A DNA stretch of 63,515 nt from Rugosimonospora acidiphila. Its GTDB lineage: Bacteria > Actinomycetota > Actinomycetes > Mycobacteriales > Micromonosporaceae. A program made the position numbers and the translations under genes. Positions 15,987 through 23,597 of this stretch are shown here, in pieces (the first letter of the stretch is position 1; each line of letters begins with the position of its first letter). The stretch is taken from the NCBI RefSeq assembly GCF_039543385.1, contig NZ_BAABJQ010000042.1, positions 1 through 63,515 of the forward strand. The letters run 5' to 3'. Under the pieces are notes generated by a model that was given only the letters and a program-made list of their open reading frames with translations, was not told the origin of the DNA and searched no databases.

Positions 15987-17132
15987 TCACCGACGCAGCA
16001 GTTGCCGCACCCGGGCGGCCTCCCGGGTGAGGTGGTCGCGCTCCGGCACGCTGGTGGCGGCCCCAGATGCCTCGGCATACAACTCGGCGGCGTACCCCAG
16101 GTCGCCGGCGCGTTCGTGCAGGTACGCCGCCACCGCGGCGTAACGGGGCAGGTCGGGGCTCGCGTCGGCCAGCGCCGCCAGGCCGGCCCGCGCTCCGTCG
16201 GCCTCCCCGACCGCCACCGCCCGGTTGAGCCGCACCACCGGGCTGCCGGTGAGGAGCAGCAGTTCGTCGTACCACTCCACGATCTGCACCCAGTCCGTCT
16301 CGGAGGCGCTGAGCGCGTCCGCGTGCAGGGCGGCGATCGCCGCCTGCGCCTGGTATTCGCCCAGCCGGTCCCGGCCCAGCGCGGCCTGCAGGATCGCCAC
16401 CCCCTCGGCGATCAGGCCGGTGTCCCAGCGCGATCGGTCCTGCTCGCGAAGCGGCACCAGGCGACCGCCCGGCCCGGTGCGCGACGCGCGACGCGCGTGG
16501 TGCAGCAGCATGAGCGCGAGCAGCCCGGCGACCTCGGGCTCGTCGGTCAGGGCGACGACCTGGCGGGTGAGGCGGATCGCCTCGGCCGCCAGGTCGACGT
16601 TCCCGCCGTACCCCTCGTTGAAGACGAGGTAGAGCACGCGCAGCACCGTCGCGAGATCACCGGGCTGATCGAGCGGCAACCCCGCGATCCGCCGCTTGGC
16701 CCGGCTGATCCGCTGCGCCATGGTCGCCTCGGGAACGAGGTACGCCGCGGCGATCTGCCGCGTGGTCAGGCCACCGACCGCGCGCAGCGTCAGGGCGACC
16801 GCCGAGGCCGGCGGCAGAGTGGGGTGCGCACACAAGAAGTAGAGCCGTAGCGTGTCGTCCACGCCGGGCGCCGGGCCGGCGGGAGGCTCGAGCTCCACGG
16901 CGAGTTCCCGCCCCCGCCGCGACGCCTCCGCACGGGCGGCGTCGAGAAACCTGTGCCACGCGGCCGTGACCAGCCATGCCTTCGGATCGCGCGGCGGATC
17001 GTCCGGCCAGGTCTCCAGCGCCCGGATCAGGGCCTCCTGCACGGCGTCCTCGGCCGACGCGAAGTCTGCCCCGCGCCGGACGAGGACACCGATCACCGCG
17101 GGTACGAGATCCCGCAGCAGCGACTCGTTCAC
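15987..17132 (-). CDS. ECF42-type RNA polymerase sigma factor
   Basis: 381 residues. N-terminal sigma region 2 (DFASAEDAVQEALIRALETW, WLVTAAWHRFLDAARAE) and region 4 (LTLRAVGGLTTRQIAAAYLVPEATMAQRISRAKRRI), followed by a long helical C-terminal domain (about 180-381) with TPR-like repeats (AIAALHADALSASETDWVQI, RAGDLGYAAELYAEAS). This architecture and an adjacent DGPF protein define ECF42, which has no anti-sigma factor. GTG 17132 overlaps the DGPF stop (GTGA). Confidence 0.88.
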   Translation of the reverse strand: MNESLLRDLVPAVIGVLVRRGADFASAEDAVQEALIRALETWPDDPPRDPKAWLVTAAWHRFLDAARAEASRRGRELAVELEPPAGPAPGVDDTLRLYFLCAHPTLPPASAVALTLRAVGGLTTRQIAAAYLVPEATMAQRISRAKRRIAGLPLDQPGDLATVLRVLYLVFNEGYGGNVDLAAEAIRLTRQVVALTDEPEVAGLLALMLLHHARRASRTGPGGRLVPLREQDRSRWDTGLIAEGVAILQAALGRDRLGEYQAQAAIAALHADALSASETDWVQIVEWYDELLLLTGSPVVRLNRAVAVGEADGARAGLAALADASPDLPRYAAVAAYLHERAGDLGYAAELYAEASGAATSVPERDHLTREAARVRQLLRR

Positions 17133-17536
17133 TCGGTCGCGCTGGGCGAATCGGTGAGGAACGGTCGGACCTCCAGCCACTCGTGGATCGGCTTGCCGCC
17201 GGGGCCGGGCGCGGCGGACAGCTCCCCGGCCAACTGGACCGCGCGATCCCAGGACTCCACGTCGATGACCATCCAGCCGGCGATGAGGTCCTTGGTCTCG
17301 GCGAACGGACCATCGGTCACCGGCGGGCGCCCCTCGCCGTCATACCGCACGAACGCGCCCTCGGGCGCCAGTGCCTGGCCGTCGACGAACTCACCCATCC
17401 CCTCCAGGCGGGCCGCGAAGTCGCGCATGTACTGCATGTGCGCGTCGACCTCCTCCGGCGTCCATTGATCCATCGGCGGCCAGTCGACGGTGCGGGCCGG
17501 GCCACCTCGGTAGTGCTTCAGCAGCAGGTACTTCAT
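17129..17536 (-). CDS. YciI-like DGPF-domain protein
   Basis: 135 residues. Family motif DGPFAETKDLIAGWMVIDV (DGPF) and YLLLKHY at the start, QALAPEGAFVRYD. These proteins are the constant partners of ECF42 sigma factors and may give the signal. AAGGAGA stands 6 bp before ATG. It is the first gene of the pair, coupled to the sigma by a GTGA overlap. The biochemical role in the family is unsettled. Confidence 0.88.
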   Translation of the reverse strand: MKYLLLKHYRGGPARTVDWPPMDQWTPEEVDAHMQYMRDFAARLEGMGEFVDGQALAPEGAFVRYDGEGRPPVTDGPFAETKDLIAGWMVIDVESWDRAVQLAGELSAAPGPGGKPIHEWLEVRPFLTDSPSATE

Positions 17537-17719
17537 GGTGGTTCTCCTTCATCCTCGGGCCCGTCGTGGGCGCTCGTGCCCCTGGGACGGAGCCGGCGCC
17601 GCGTTCTCGACACCGGCGGCGTACCGAACTCCAGGACCTGCTTCCGCCCCCGTACGGCCGGCGGGTTCCCGCTGGGTACAACCTGACCACGGCCGTCGGG
17701 GATCCTCAACCGGGCCGAC

Positions 17720-17751
17720 TTCAACAATGTGTTGACAAACAGTTTGTTGAA
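17720..17751. promoter_or_regulatory. Nested inverted repeats before the HTH-PEP operon
   Basis: TTCAACAA (17720-17727) pairs with TTGTTGAA (17744-17751). Within it are TCAACA-ATG-TGTTGA (17721-17735) and ACAAAC-A-GTTTGT (17735-17747). A -35-like TTGACA lies at 17732-17737. The AT-rich island is 16 bp before GTG 17767. This looks like a real operator with two adjacent dimer sites. Confidence 0.55.
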
Positions 17752-17766
17752 GGACAGGCTGGGAGC

Positions 17767-18162
17767 GTGCGTGAGGGATCAGACGACCAGTCCACGGCGG
17801 CCCTCGAGCGGTCGGCGCGGCAGCGGTTGACCGCCCGAGGCGGCACGGACCTGCCCCGGTTGCCCTGGCTGGCCGACGGGCAGCCGCACGACGCGTTCAC
17901 GCTGATCCGCCAGGCGTTGTGGCGAGCCAACGCCGACCGGGAGGCGCTGGAGCTGCCCGACGACCTGATGGCCGCGATCGCGCTGCTGGCCGCCGCACGC
18001 GCCGAACTGGACCAGCTCGAGGCGGGCCTGCTGTTCGTCGCCCGCGCCGAGGGGTTGACCTGGGCGCAGGTCGCGCGGCCGCTGGGCCTGCGGACCGCCC
18101 AGGCTGCGCAGCAGCGGCACGAGCGCGTGCTGGCCCGGCTCGACGGGGACACCGATTCGTGA
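17767..18162 (+). CDS. Small HTH protein, first gene of the PEP-phosphotransferase operon
   Basis: 131 residues. The C-terminal 45 residues (LLFVARAEGLTWAQVARPLGLRTAQAAQQRHERVLARL) resemble sigma-70 region 4-like HTHs in actinobacterial HSP18-regulator proteins. The middle is helical (LMAAIALLAAARAELDQLE). GTG 17767 follows GGGAG. Its stop overlaps the GTG of the PEP-utilising gene (GTGA). It probably binds the nested operator just upstream. It could also be a substrate adaptor rather than a regulator. Confidence 0.75.
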   Translation: MREGSDDQSTAALERSARQRLTARGGTDLPRLPWLADGQPHDAFTLIRQALWRANADREALELPDDLMAAIALLAAARAELDQLEAGLLFVARAEGLTWAQVARPLGLRTAQAAQQRHERVLARLDGDTDS

Positions 18163-19321
18163 GCGTCGTCCCGCTGATCCACGCGGGCCCCGCCTGCGGC
18201 CGCAAGGCCCACGCGCTCGCCACCCTGCGAAGCGCCGGCCTTGCCGTCCCGGACGGGTTCGTCGTCACCGACCCGGCCGTGGATCCCGGCTGGTGGCGGA
18301 GCACCTGGGCCGGCTGCGCGGCCGGGTGTTCGCGGTCAGGTCGTCGGGGCTGACCGAGGACGGCGTGGCGGCGTCCTTCGCCGGGCAGCTGGAAACCGTC
18401 CTCGGCGCCCGGGGCCTCGACGAGGTCCTGACCGCGCTCCGGCGCTGCGCCGCCTCGCCGCGCACCGACCGGGCGCGCGGCTATCGGGAACACCTCGATC
18501 TCGCCGACGAGCCCTCCGCGCCGGTACTCGTGCAGGAGTTCGTCGAGGCCGGCCACGCGGGCGTGCTGTTCACCCGCGACCCACGCACCGGCGCCGACGC
18601 GGTGGTGATCAACGCGTCCTGGGGCCTCGGGGAGTCCGTCGTCTCCGGCGCGGTGGTGCCCGACGAGATCATCGTGACCGGGCCGGCGCACCCCGCCCGG
18701 ATCGCCGTCGGCGCCAAGCAGACCCGGCTCGACCTGGGCGAGCACGGGCTGGCGCGGGCACCCGTTGCCGCACAGGACCGCGCCCGGTGCTGCGTGGCGC
18801 CCGACGAGGTATCCCGGCTCGTCGCGCTCGGCCGGCGGTGTGCGGACATCTTCGGCGGGGCGCAGGACGTCGAGTGGGCGGTGCGGGACAACCGGATCTG
18901 GCTGCTGCAGGCACGCCCGATCACCGCCCTCGGCGCCTCCGCGGCATCGGGCCGCGCGGGCTCGGCTCCCCCGCTGGTCACCGGCGTACCCAGCAGTCCC
19001 GGCCGGGCCCGCGGACCGGCCCGCCTCGTGCGCTCGTCCGACGACTTTCCCCGCCTCCGGCGCGGCGACATCCTGGTCTGCCGGACCACCGATCCGGCCT
19101 GGACTCCCCTGTTCCGGCTCGCCGGCGCCGTCGTCACCGAGACCGGCGGCGTGCTCAGCCACGCGGCCATCGTCGCGCGGGAGTTCGGAATCCCCGCCGT
19201 CGTCGGCGCCGACAAGGCGATGAGTGCCCTGACCGACGGCGCACCCGTCACCGTCGACGGCACCGTCGGCACCGTCGACGTCAACGCCAACGTCACCGGC
19301 ACCGAGGCAGGTGGCCGATGA
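18159..19321 (+). pseudogene. PEP-utilising phosphotransferase: ATP-grasp plus swivelling His domain, with apparent frameshift
   Basis: A compact relative of PEP synthase and rifampicin phosphotransferase. GTG 18159 (overlapping the upstream stop) gives VVPLIHAGPACGRKAHALATL and VPDGFVVTDPAVDPG. The frame then shifts at about 18284-18293 to VAEHLGRLRGRVFAVRSSGLTEDG and the rest of an ATP-grasp (VLVQEFVEAGHAGVLFTRDP, DVEWAVRDNRIWLLQARPI). The phospho-His domain is intact: TGGVLSHAAIVAREFGIPAVVG. A substrate or PEP-binding barrel is lacking. The length is 2 mod 3, so one base is missing (or two are extra). It may be a real mutation, a sequence error, or two cistrons restarting at GTG 18293. Neighbours overlap on both sides. 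Confidence 0.75.
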
Positions 19322-19896
19322 ACGGGCCGTCGCCCACCGACCTGCTGGTGCTGCACACCGTACGGCTCAAGGGGTTCGCCGACACCGTCGCCGTCGCCGC
19401 CCGGTTCGGCCTCGACCCTGACCAGACCCGCGAAGAACTCCTCGACGCCCAGGCGCGTGGCTGGATCAGCCGGTCCTCCTTCGGCGACCTGACCGGGTGG
19501 TCGCTGTCCGACCTCGGGTACCGGCACAACGAAGCCCAGCTGCGCGACGAACTCGACCGCACCGGCGCCCACGCCACCGTCGCCGCCGTCCACGAACGGT
19601 TCCTCCCGCTCAACGCCCGAGCGGCCGAGGTCTTCACCGCGTGGCAGTTGGGCGGCGGGAGTCCCACACACACCCTCCACCTGCTCGCCGACCTCGCCGA
19701 CGAACTGCGCCACCTCGAACGGTCCCTGGCCGCGCGGCTGGGCCGGTTCGCCGGGTACCACGACCGGTTCACCGCCGCGCTGGCCCGGGCGAACGACGAC
19801 CCGGCATGGCTCACCAGCATCGAGGTCGACTCGTGCCACCGGGTCTGGTTCGAGCTGCACGAGGACCTGATCGCCACCCTCGGCATCGCCCGGTAG
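19318..19896 (+). CDS. Winged-helix protein linked to the PEP-utilising enzyme
   Basis: 192 residues. The first 75 form a winged helix (DLLVLHTVRLKGFADTVAVAARFGL, EELLDAQARGWISRS, GWSLSDLGYRHNE). The rest is helical with conserved-looking RFLPLNARAAEVFTAWQLG and the terminal DSCHRVWFELHEDLIATLGI. This family is repeatedly seen next to PEP-utilising phosphotransferases in actinobacteria and is named transcriptional regulator. The start overlaps the upstream stop (ATGA). The Cys-His in DSCH could be functional, but this is a guess. Confidence 0.8.
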   Translation: MNGPSPTDLLVLHTVRLKGFADTVAVAARFGLDPDQTREELLDAQARGWISRSSFGDLTGWSLSDLGYRHNEAQLRDELDRTGAHATVAAVHERFLPLNARAAEVFTAWQLGGGSPTHTLHLLADLADELRHLERSLAARLGRFAGYHDRFTAALARANDDPAWLTSIEVDSCHRVWFELHEDLIATLGIAR

Positions 19897-20005
19897 CCGA
19901 GACGGCGCGCGGCTACCGGGTCCGGCGCCTTCCAACATCCCGCGCGGCGGCCGCGCCCGCTGACGCCGTACCACACGGTCGCGCCCCGACCCGTAGATTG
20001 AATAG

Positions 20006-21214
20006 ATGGACGAGAGCACGCGCAACGGCGGCTCCGCCGCCGTCGAGCAGACCACGGTCGTCGTCATCGGGGCCGGCCCGACCGGGTTGACTCTGGCAAA
20101 CCTGTTGCAGCGCAGCGACATTCCCTGTGTGCTGCTGGAGCGGCGCAGCCGGGATTTCGTGGAGAACCGCCACCGGGCCGGCATCGTGGACGCCCGGGTG
20201 CGCCAGCTGTACGAGGACTGGGGTCTGGCCGACGTGCTGGGCGGGCCGCCCGACGACGGGCTGCTGGAGTTCCGGGTCGACGGGGTGGCGCACCTGGTCG
20301 ACCACGCGCGCCTGTCCGGCGGCCGGTACGGCTGGCTGTGCCCGCAGCAGGTGCTCGTCCGGAACCTGATCACGACCTTCACCGACGGTGGCGGCGATCT
20401 GCGCTTCGACGTGCCCGACGTGGCCATCCACGACCTGACCGCCGACCGCGCCAGGGTCACCTGCACCGGCCCGGCGGGCGAGCCGACCACCATCGAAGCC
20501 CGGTACGTCGCCGGCTGCGACGGTGCCCGCGGGCCGAGCCGGGTCAGCGTGCCGCCCGGCACGATGGCCACGTACACCTTCGACCACGAGGTGAGCTGGC
20601 TGACAATCATGGCTACCACGCCACCGCCGCCGCACCCGTTGCTGTCGGTCAGCGACCAGGGCTACGCCGCCCACTTCTACCGGGGACCACAGGCCAGCCG
20701 GTACTACCTCCAGTGCGGTCCGCAGGACGGGCCGCCGGAGTGGCCGGCCGAGCGGCTCTGGCCCGAGTTGCGCGTGCGGCTCGGCGACGCTCAACTGCCC
20801 GACGGCCCGATCACCGAGATCCGCCGGGTGGACATGCGCAGCGAGGTCTGCGAACCGATGAGTCACGGCCGGATGTTCCTGGCCGGCGACTCCGCGCACG
20901 TGATGACGCCGATGGGCGGCAAGGGCATGAACCTGGCGGTACTCGAGGCCGAGACGCTCGCGCTCGCGATCCGTGCCGCGGTGCGCGACGGCGACGAGGC
21001 CGGGCTGCGCGGGTACAGCACCACGTGTCTGGAGCGTGCCTGGCGGTACCAGGAGTTCTCCCGCTGGATGCTGGAGATGCTGCACGATTCCGGCGACTCG
21101 TCGAGGGTTGGGCCGTTCCGCCGCCGGCTGGCCCGCACCCGGCTGGCCGCGCTGTTCACCGACTCGACGGCGGCGCGGGTGTTCGGCGAGATGATGGCCG
21201 GCGTCGGCAACTGA
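20006..21214 (+). CDS. FAD-dependent aromatic monooxygenase, PobA-like
   Basis: 402 residues. FAD motifs: VVVIGAGPTGLTLANLLQR (GxGxxG), CDGARGPSR (DG motif) and GDSAHVMTPMGGKGMNLAVLEA (GD motif). Layout and QASRYYLQCG match 4-hydroxybenzoate 3-monooxygenase, where the Ser-x-Arg pair holds the carboxylate. It would hydroxylate a phenolic acid using NAD(P)H and O2, feeding protocatechuate breakdown. Start ATG 20006 has a -10-like TAGATT 11 bp upstream. It stands alone; no pca genes are in the window. Substrate assignment is moderate. Confidence 0.82.
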   Translation: MDESTRNGGSAAVEQTTVVVIGAGPTGLTLANLLQRSDIPCVLLERRSRDFVENRHRAGIVDARVRQLYEDWGLADVLGGPPDDGLLEFRVDGVAHLVDHARLSGGRYGWLCPQQVLVRNLITTFTDGGGDLRFDVPDVAIHDLTADRARVTCTGPAGEPTTIEARYVAGCDGARGPSRVSVPPGTMATYTFDHEVSWLTIMATTPPPPHPLLSVSDQGYAAHFYRGPQASRYYLQCGPQDGPPEWPAERLWPELRVRLGDAQLPDGPITEIRRVDMRSEVCEPMSHGRMFLAGDSAHVMTPMGGKGMNLAVLEAETLALAIRAAVRDGDEAGLRGYSTTCLERAWRYQEFSRWMLEMLHDSGDSSRVGPFRRRLARTRLAALFTDSTAARVFGEMMAGVGN

Positions 21215-21252
21215 TGCCGGGCCATCGGCCTACGTCGAGCCGGCGCCGGGCC

Positions 21253-21312
21253 GGCGCCGGGGCGGGCGGGCCGGCGTCGGGGTGGGCGGGCCGGCGTCGG
21301 GGCGGGCGGGCC
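21253..21312. repeat. 20-bp direct repeat, three copies
   Basis: Units GGCGYCGGGGYGGGCGGGCC at 21253, 21273 and 21293, differing at two positions. It lies between the monooxygenase and the YbaK gene, outside any real gene; length not divisible by three. Confidence 0.85.
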
Positions 21313-21381
21313 GCCACGGGATACTGGGGCGATCGGCCGGGCGCCCCGGCCGCCTGGACGTCCGACGAAGGTTGGTCAGCG

Positions 21382-21918
21382 ATGACACAGCAGCCCGCCG
21401 AGCACCCGGTCGACGGGGCCGCCGACGCGTACCAGCGGCTGGTGTCGCTGCTCGACGGCGCCGGCGCCCGGTACCGGGTCATCGAGCACGCCCCGGAGGG
21501 TCGCACCGAGCAGGTCAGCGCCCTGCGCGGTAACTCGATCGAGTCCGCCGCCAAGTGCCTGGTGGTCATGGTCAAGATCGGCAAGAAGACCAGCCGGTAC
21601 TTCCTGGCCGTCGTGTCCGGTGACGCGCGGGTGGACCTGCGGGCACTCAAGGAGCAGGCCGGCGGCACGTACGTGGCGTTCGCGTCCACCGACAAGGCCG
21701 AGGCGCTGGCCGGCAGCGTGAGCGGCACCATCCTGCCGTTCAGTTTCCACCCCGACCTGGAACTGGTGGTCGACCCCGGGCTGCTGGCGCACGACGAGAT
21801 CTTCTTCAACGCCGCCCGGCTGGACCGCTCGCTCGCCCTCGACACCCAGGACTACCTGCGGCTGGCGGAGCCGCAGGTCCGACCGATCACCGCCACGGCG
21901 GACGCGCCCACCGCCTGA
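21382..21918 (+). CDS. YbaK/EbsC-type aminoacyl-tRNA deacylase
   Basis: 178 residues of the YbaK/ProX fold that clears mischarged tRNA. Motifs: YRVIEHAPEGRTEQVSALRG, SAAKCLVVMVK (substrate-loop Lys), FLAVVSGDARVDLRALKE, and a GTILPFSFHPDLELVVDPGLL stretch. ATG 21382 lies about 12 bp after GAAGG. It is closer to YeaK-type free-standing domains than to canonical YbaK. The amino-acid specificity cannot be read. Confidence 0.82.
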   Translation: MTQQPAEHPVDGAADAYQRLVSLLDGAGARYRVIEHAPEGRTEQVSALRGNSIESAAKCLVVMVKIGKKTSRYFLAVVSGDARVDLRALKEQAGGTYVAFASTDKAEALAGSVSGTILPFSFHPDLELVVDPGLLAHDEIFFNAARLDRSLALDTQDYLRLAEPQVRPITATADAPTA

Positions 21919-22344
21919 CCTGAGCCGGCGCCCGGCCCGCGCACCACGGCTATCCGCACGCCGCCCCGGGCCGGCGTGGTACGACATCCCCAGAGCCGGT
22001 GCCCCTCGACCGGTCGCCTCCGCGCGGGCGGAGGCCCGGTCACACGGGGGAACGGGCGGACGACCTGACGGCCAGCGGCGAGCGGACCGAACCGCCGAGG
22101 CGCGGGGGTCGCGCTGGCACTCCTGGTGCCGGCGATGCTTCCGCTGCCGCCGATCGCGGCCGCCGGCGCGGCCGCCGCCGTGCTCGCCGCGGTCGCCAGC
22201 CTCGACCTGCTGCGCGCCCGGAGGTACCCCACCGAGACGCCCGCCCCGCCACCGCTGGGCGGACAACCCGCGGCCGGCTGACCCTGCGGGCTACCGGCCG
22301 CCGCCGGCCACGTCGCGTGGCCGCTCGGAGCTAGGCTCCCGTAC
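21919..22344. pseudogene. Gene-poor gap with a membrane-protein remnant
   Basis: No complete gene is found. From 22069 to 22281 (+ strand) the open frame encodes a hydrophobic stretch VALALLVPAMLPLPPIAAAG followed by AAVLAAVASLDLLRARR and a Pro-rich tail, but it has a stop just upstream and no start codon before the helix. It looks like the C-terminal piece of a decayed small membrane protein. Confidence 0.3.
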
Positions 22345-23103
22345 GTGCTGGATCCCGCCGTGTCCTTCTTCCCCGGCCGTGATGACGCAAGGCTCGCCTA
22401 CCGGGAGGTGGGTGCGGGCAGGCCCCTGGTCCTGCTGCACGGTCTGCTGGGAGACGCGACGCTGTGGCTGCGCCGCGGGCAGGCCGAGGCTATCGCCGCA
22501 GGCGGATACCGGGTCATCATGCCGGATTTCCGCGGCCACGGGAGCAGCGCGAAGCCTCACGACGCCGCCGCCTACCCCCTCGACGTCCTGGCCGACGACG
22601 GCTTCGCCCTCCTCGAACACCTGGGACTGGACGACTACGACCTCGGTGGGTATTCGCTCGGCGCGCGCATGGTGATGCGGATGCTGGTGCGCGGCGCGAC
22701 ACCGGGTCGGGCGGTCGTCGGCGGTCAGGGCCTGCGTGAGGTACTCGGCACCGGTGGCGGCGCGGGGGAACTGCTGCGGCGAGTGGTCGCCGGATCGGGG
22801 ACGTTCGAGCCGGGGTCGTCGGAGGAGCGCTTCGATAGGTGGTTGCGGTCGAGCGGCGAGGATACGGTCGCGCTGCTTCACGTGCTGGATTCGATAGTTC
22901 CCACGCCCGCCGAAACGATCGGCCGGATCCAGGTGCCGACGCTCGTGGTGGTGGGTGCCGACGACGAGCGCGCCGCCTCCGCCGACGGACTGGTCGCGGC
23001 GTTGCCGTACGCGACTCGGGCCATGGTGCCCGGGGACCACGGGACGGCCGCCGCCACACCGGAGTTCGCCGCCGCGATCGTGGACTTCCTCGCCGGCCGG
23101 TAA
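22345..23103 (+). CDS. Alpha/beta hydrolase
   Basis: 252 residues with full catalytic triad signals: oxyanion VLLHGLLGDATLW, nucleophile elbow GGYSLGARM (Ser about residue 109), acid VVGADDERA (Asp about 214), and His in VPGDHGTAAA near the C-terminus. Esterase- or haloperoxidase-like cytosolic enzyme; no signal peptide. Start GTG 22345. The substrate is unknown and there is no operon partner. Confidence 0.87.
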   Translation: MLDPAVSFFPGRDDARLAYREVGAGRPLVLLHGLLGDATLWLRRGQAEAIAAGGYRVIMPDFRGHGSSAKPHDAAAYPLDVLADDGFALLEHLGLDDYDLGGYSLGARMVMRMLVRGATPGRAVVGGQGLREVLGTGGGAGELLRRVVAGSGTFEPGSSEERFDRWLRSSGEDTVALLHVLDSIVPTPAETIGRIQVPTLVVVGADDERAASADGLVAALPYATRAMVPGDHGTAAATPEFAAAIVDFLAGR

Positions 23104-23408
23104 TCGAGGAGCGCGATCATCGGGGCGCTCGGCGTCGCGCCGTTGTCCCGAATCTGACCGCGCTATCGCTTGACACTTCGGCGACGCCACCTCCACGCGT
23201 ACCCGCCGACGAAACGCCGCGCGCCGGTGCCCGAACCGTCCGCGGATTGTCGTGCCTAAGCGCGCGCGGAGGGTCGCCGTTCGGTATCCTCACTCAGCGC
23301 CCACCTGAGGCGACGGACGGTACCGAATGGAAGTTCCGGGGCACACGGCGTAGTGATCGGGGCATTACGCAGGCGATCCGGGATGGTGGCGTTGGTGAGG
23401 TCCTGCCC

Positions 23409-23597
23409 ATGAATGGCTCCCCGATCGAGGCACCGGATGACCCCGGATCGCCGCGTAGCACCGGAACAACGAACGGCACCGGAACGACACACGGCACCGG
23501 AACGACGCACGGCACCGAATCGACGAACGGCACCGGCTTGACGAGCGGCACCGAGTCGACGAGGAACACCGGGGCACGCGGGTGCGGCCGTGAGTGA
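23409..23597 (+). CDS. Small Gly/Thr repeat peptide upstream of the TPR gene
   Basis: 62 residues: a short head MNGSPIEAPDDPGSPRS then six TGTT(N/H)G-like hexapeptides ending RNTGARGCGRE. Coded by six 18-bp repeats, so the frame is kept as copies change. GAGG lies about 10 bp before ATG. It overlaps the TPR gene start by 8 bp, which would couple translation. It could be only a leader; expression is unproven. Confidence 0.4.
   Translation: MNGSPIEAPDDPGSPRSTGTTNGTGTTHGTGTTHGTESTNGTGLTSGTESTRNTGARGCGRE
23463..23570. repeat. 18-bp tandem repeat, six units
   Basis: Units beginning GGAACRACRMACGGCACC at 23463, 23481, 23499, 23517, 23535 and 23553; the first three are nearly identical, later ones diverge. 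Confidence 0.9.

Noticed and set aside
23463..23570. CRISPR or origin iterons
   Set aside because: 18-bp units are head-to-tail without spacers and encode a hexapeptide; no replication protein is nearby.
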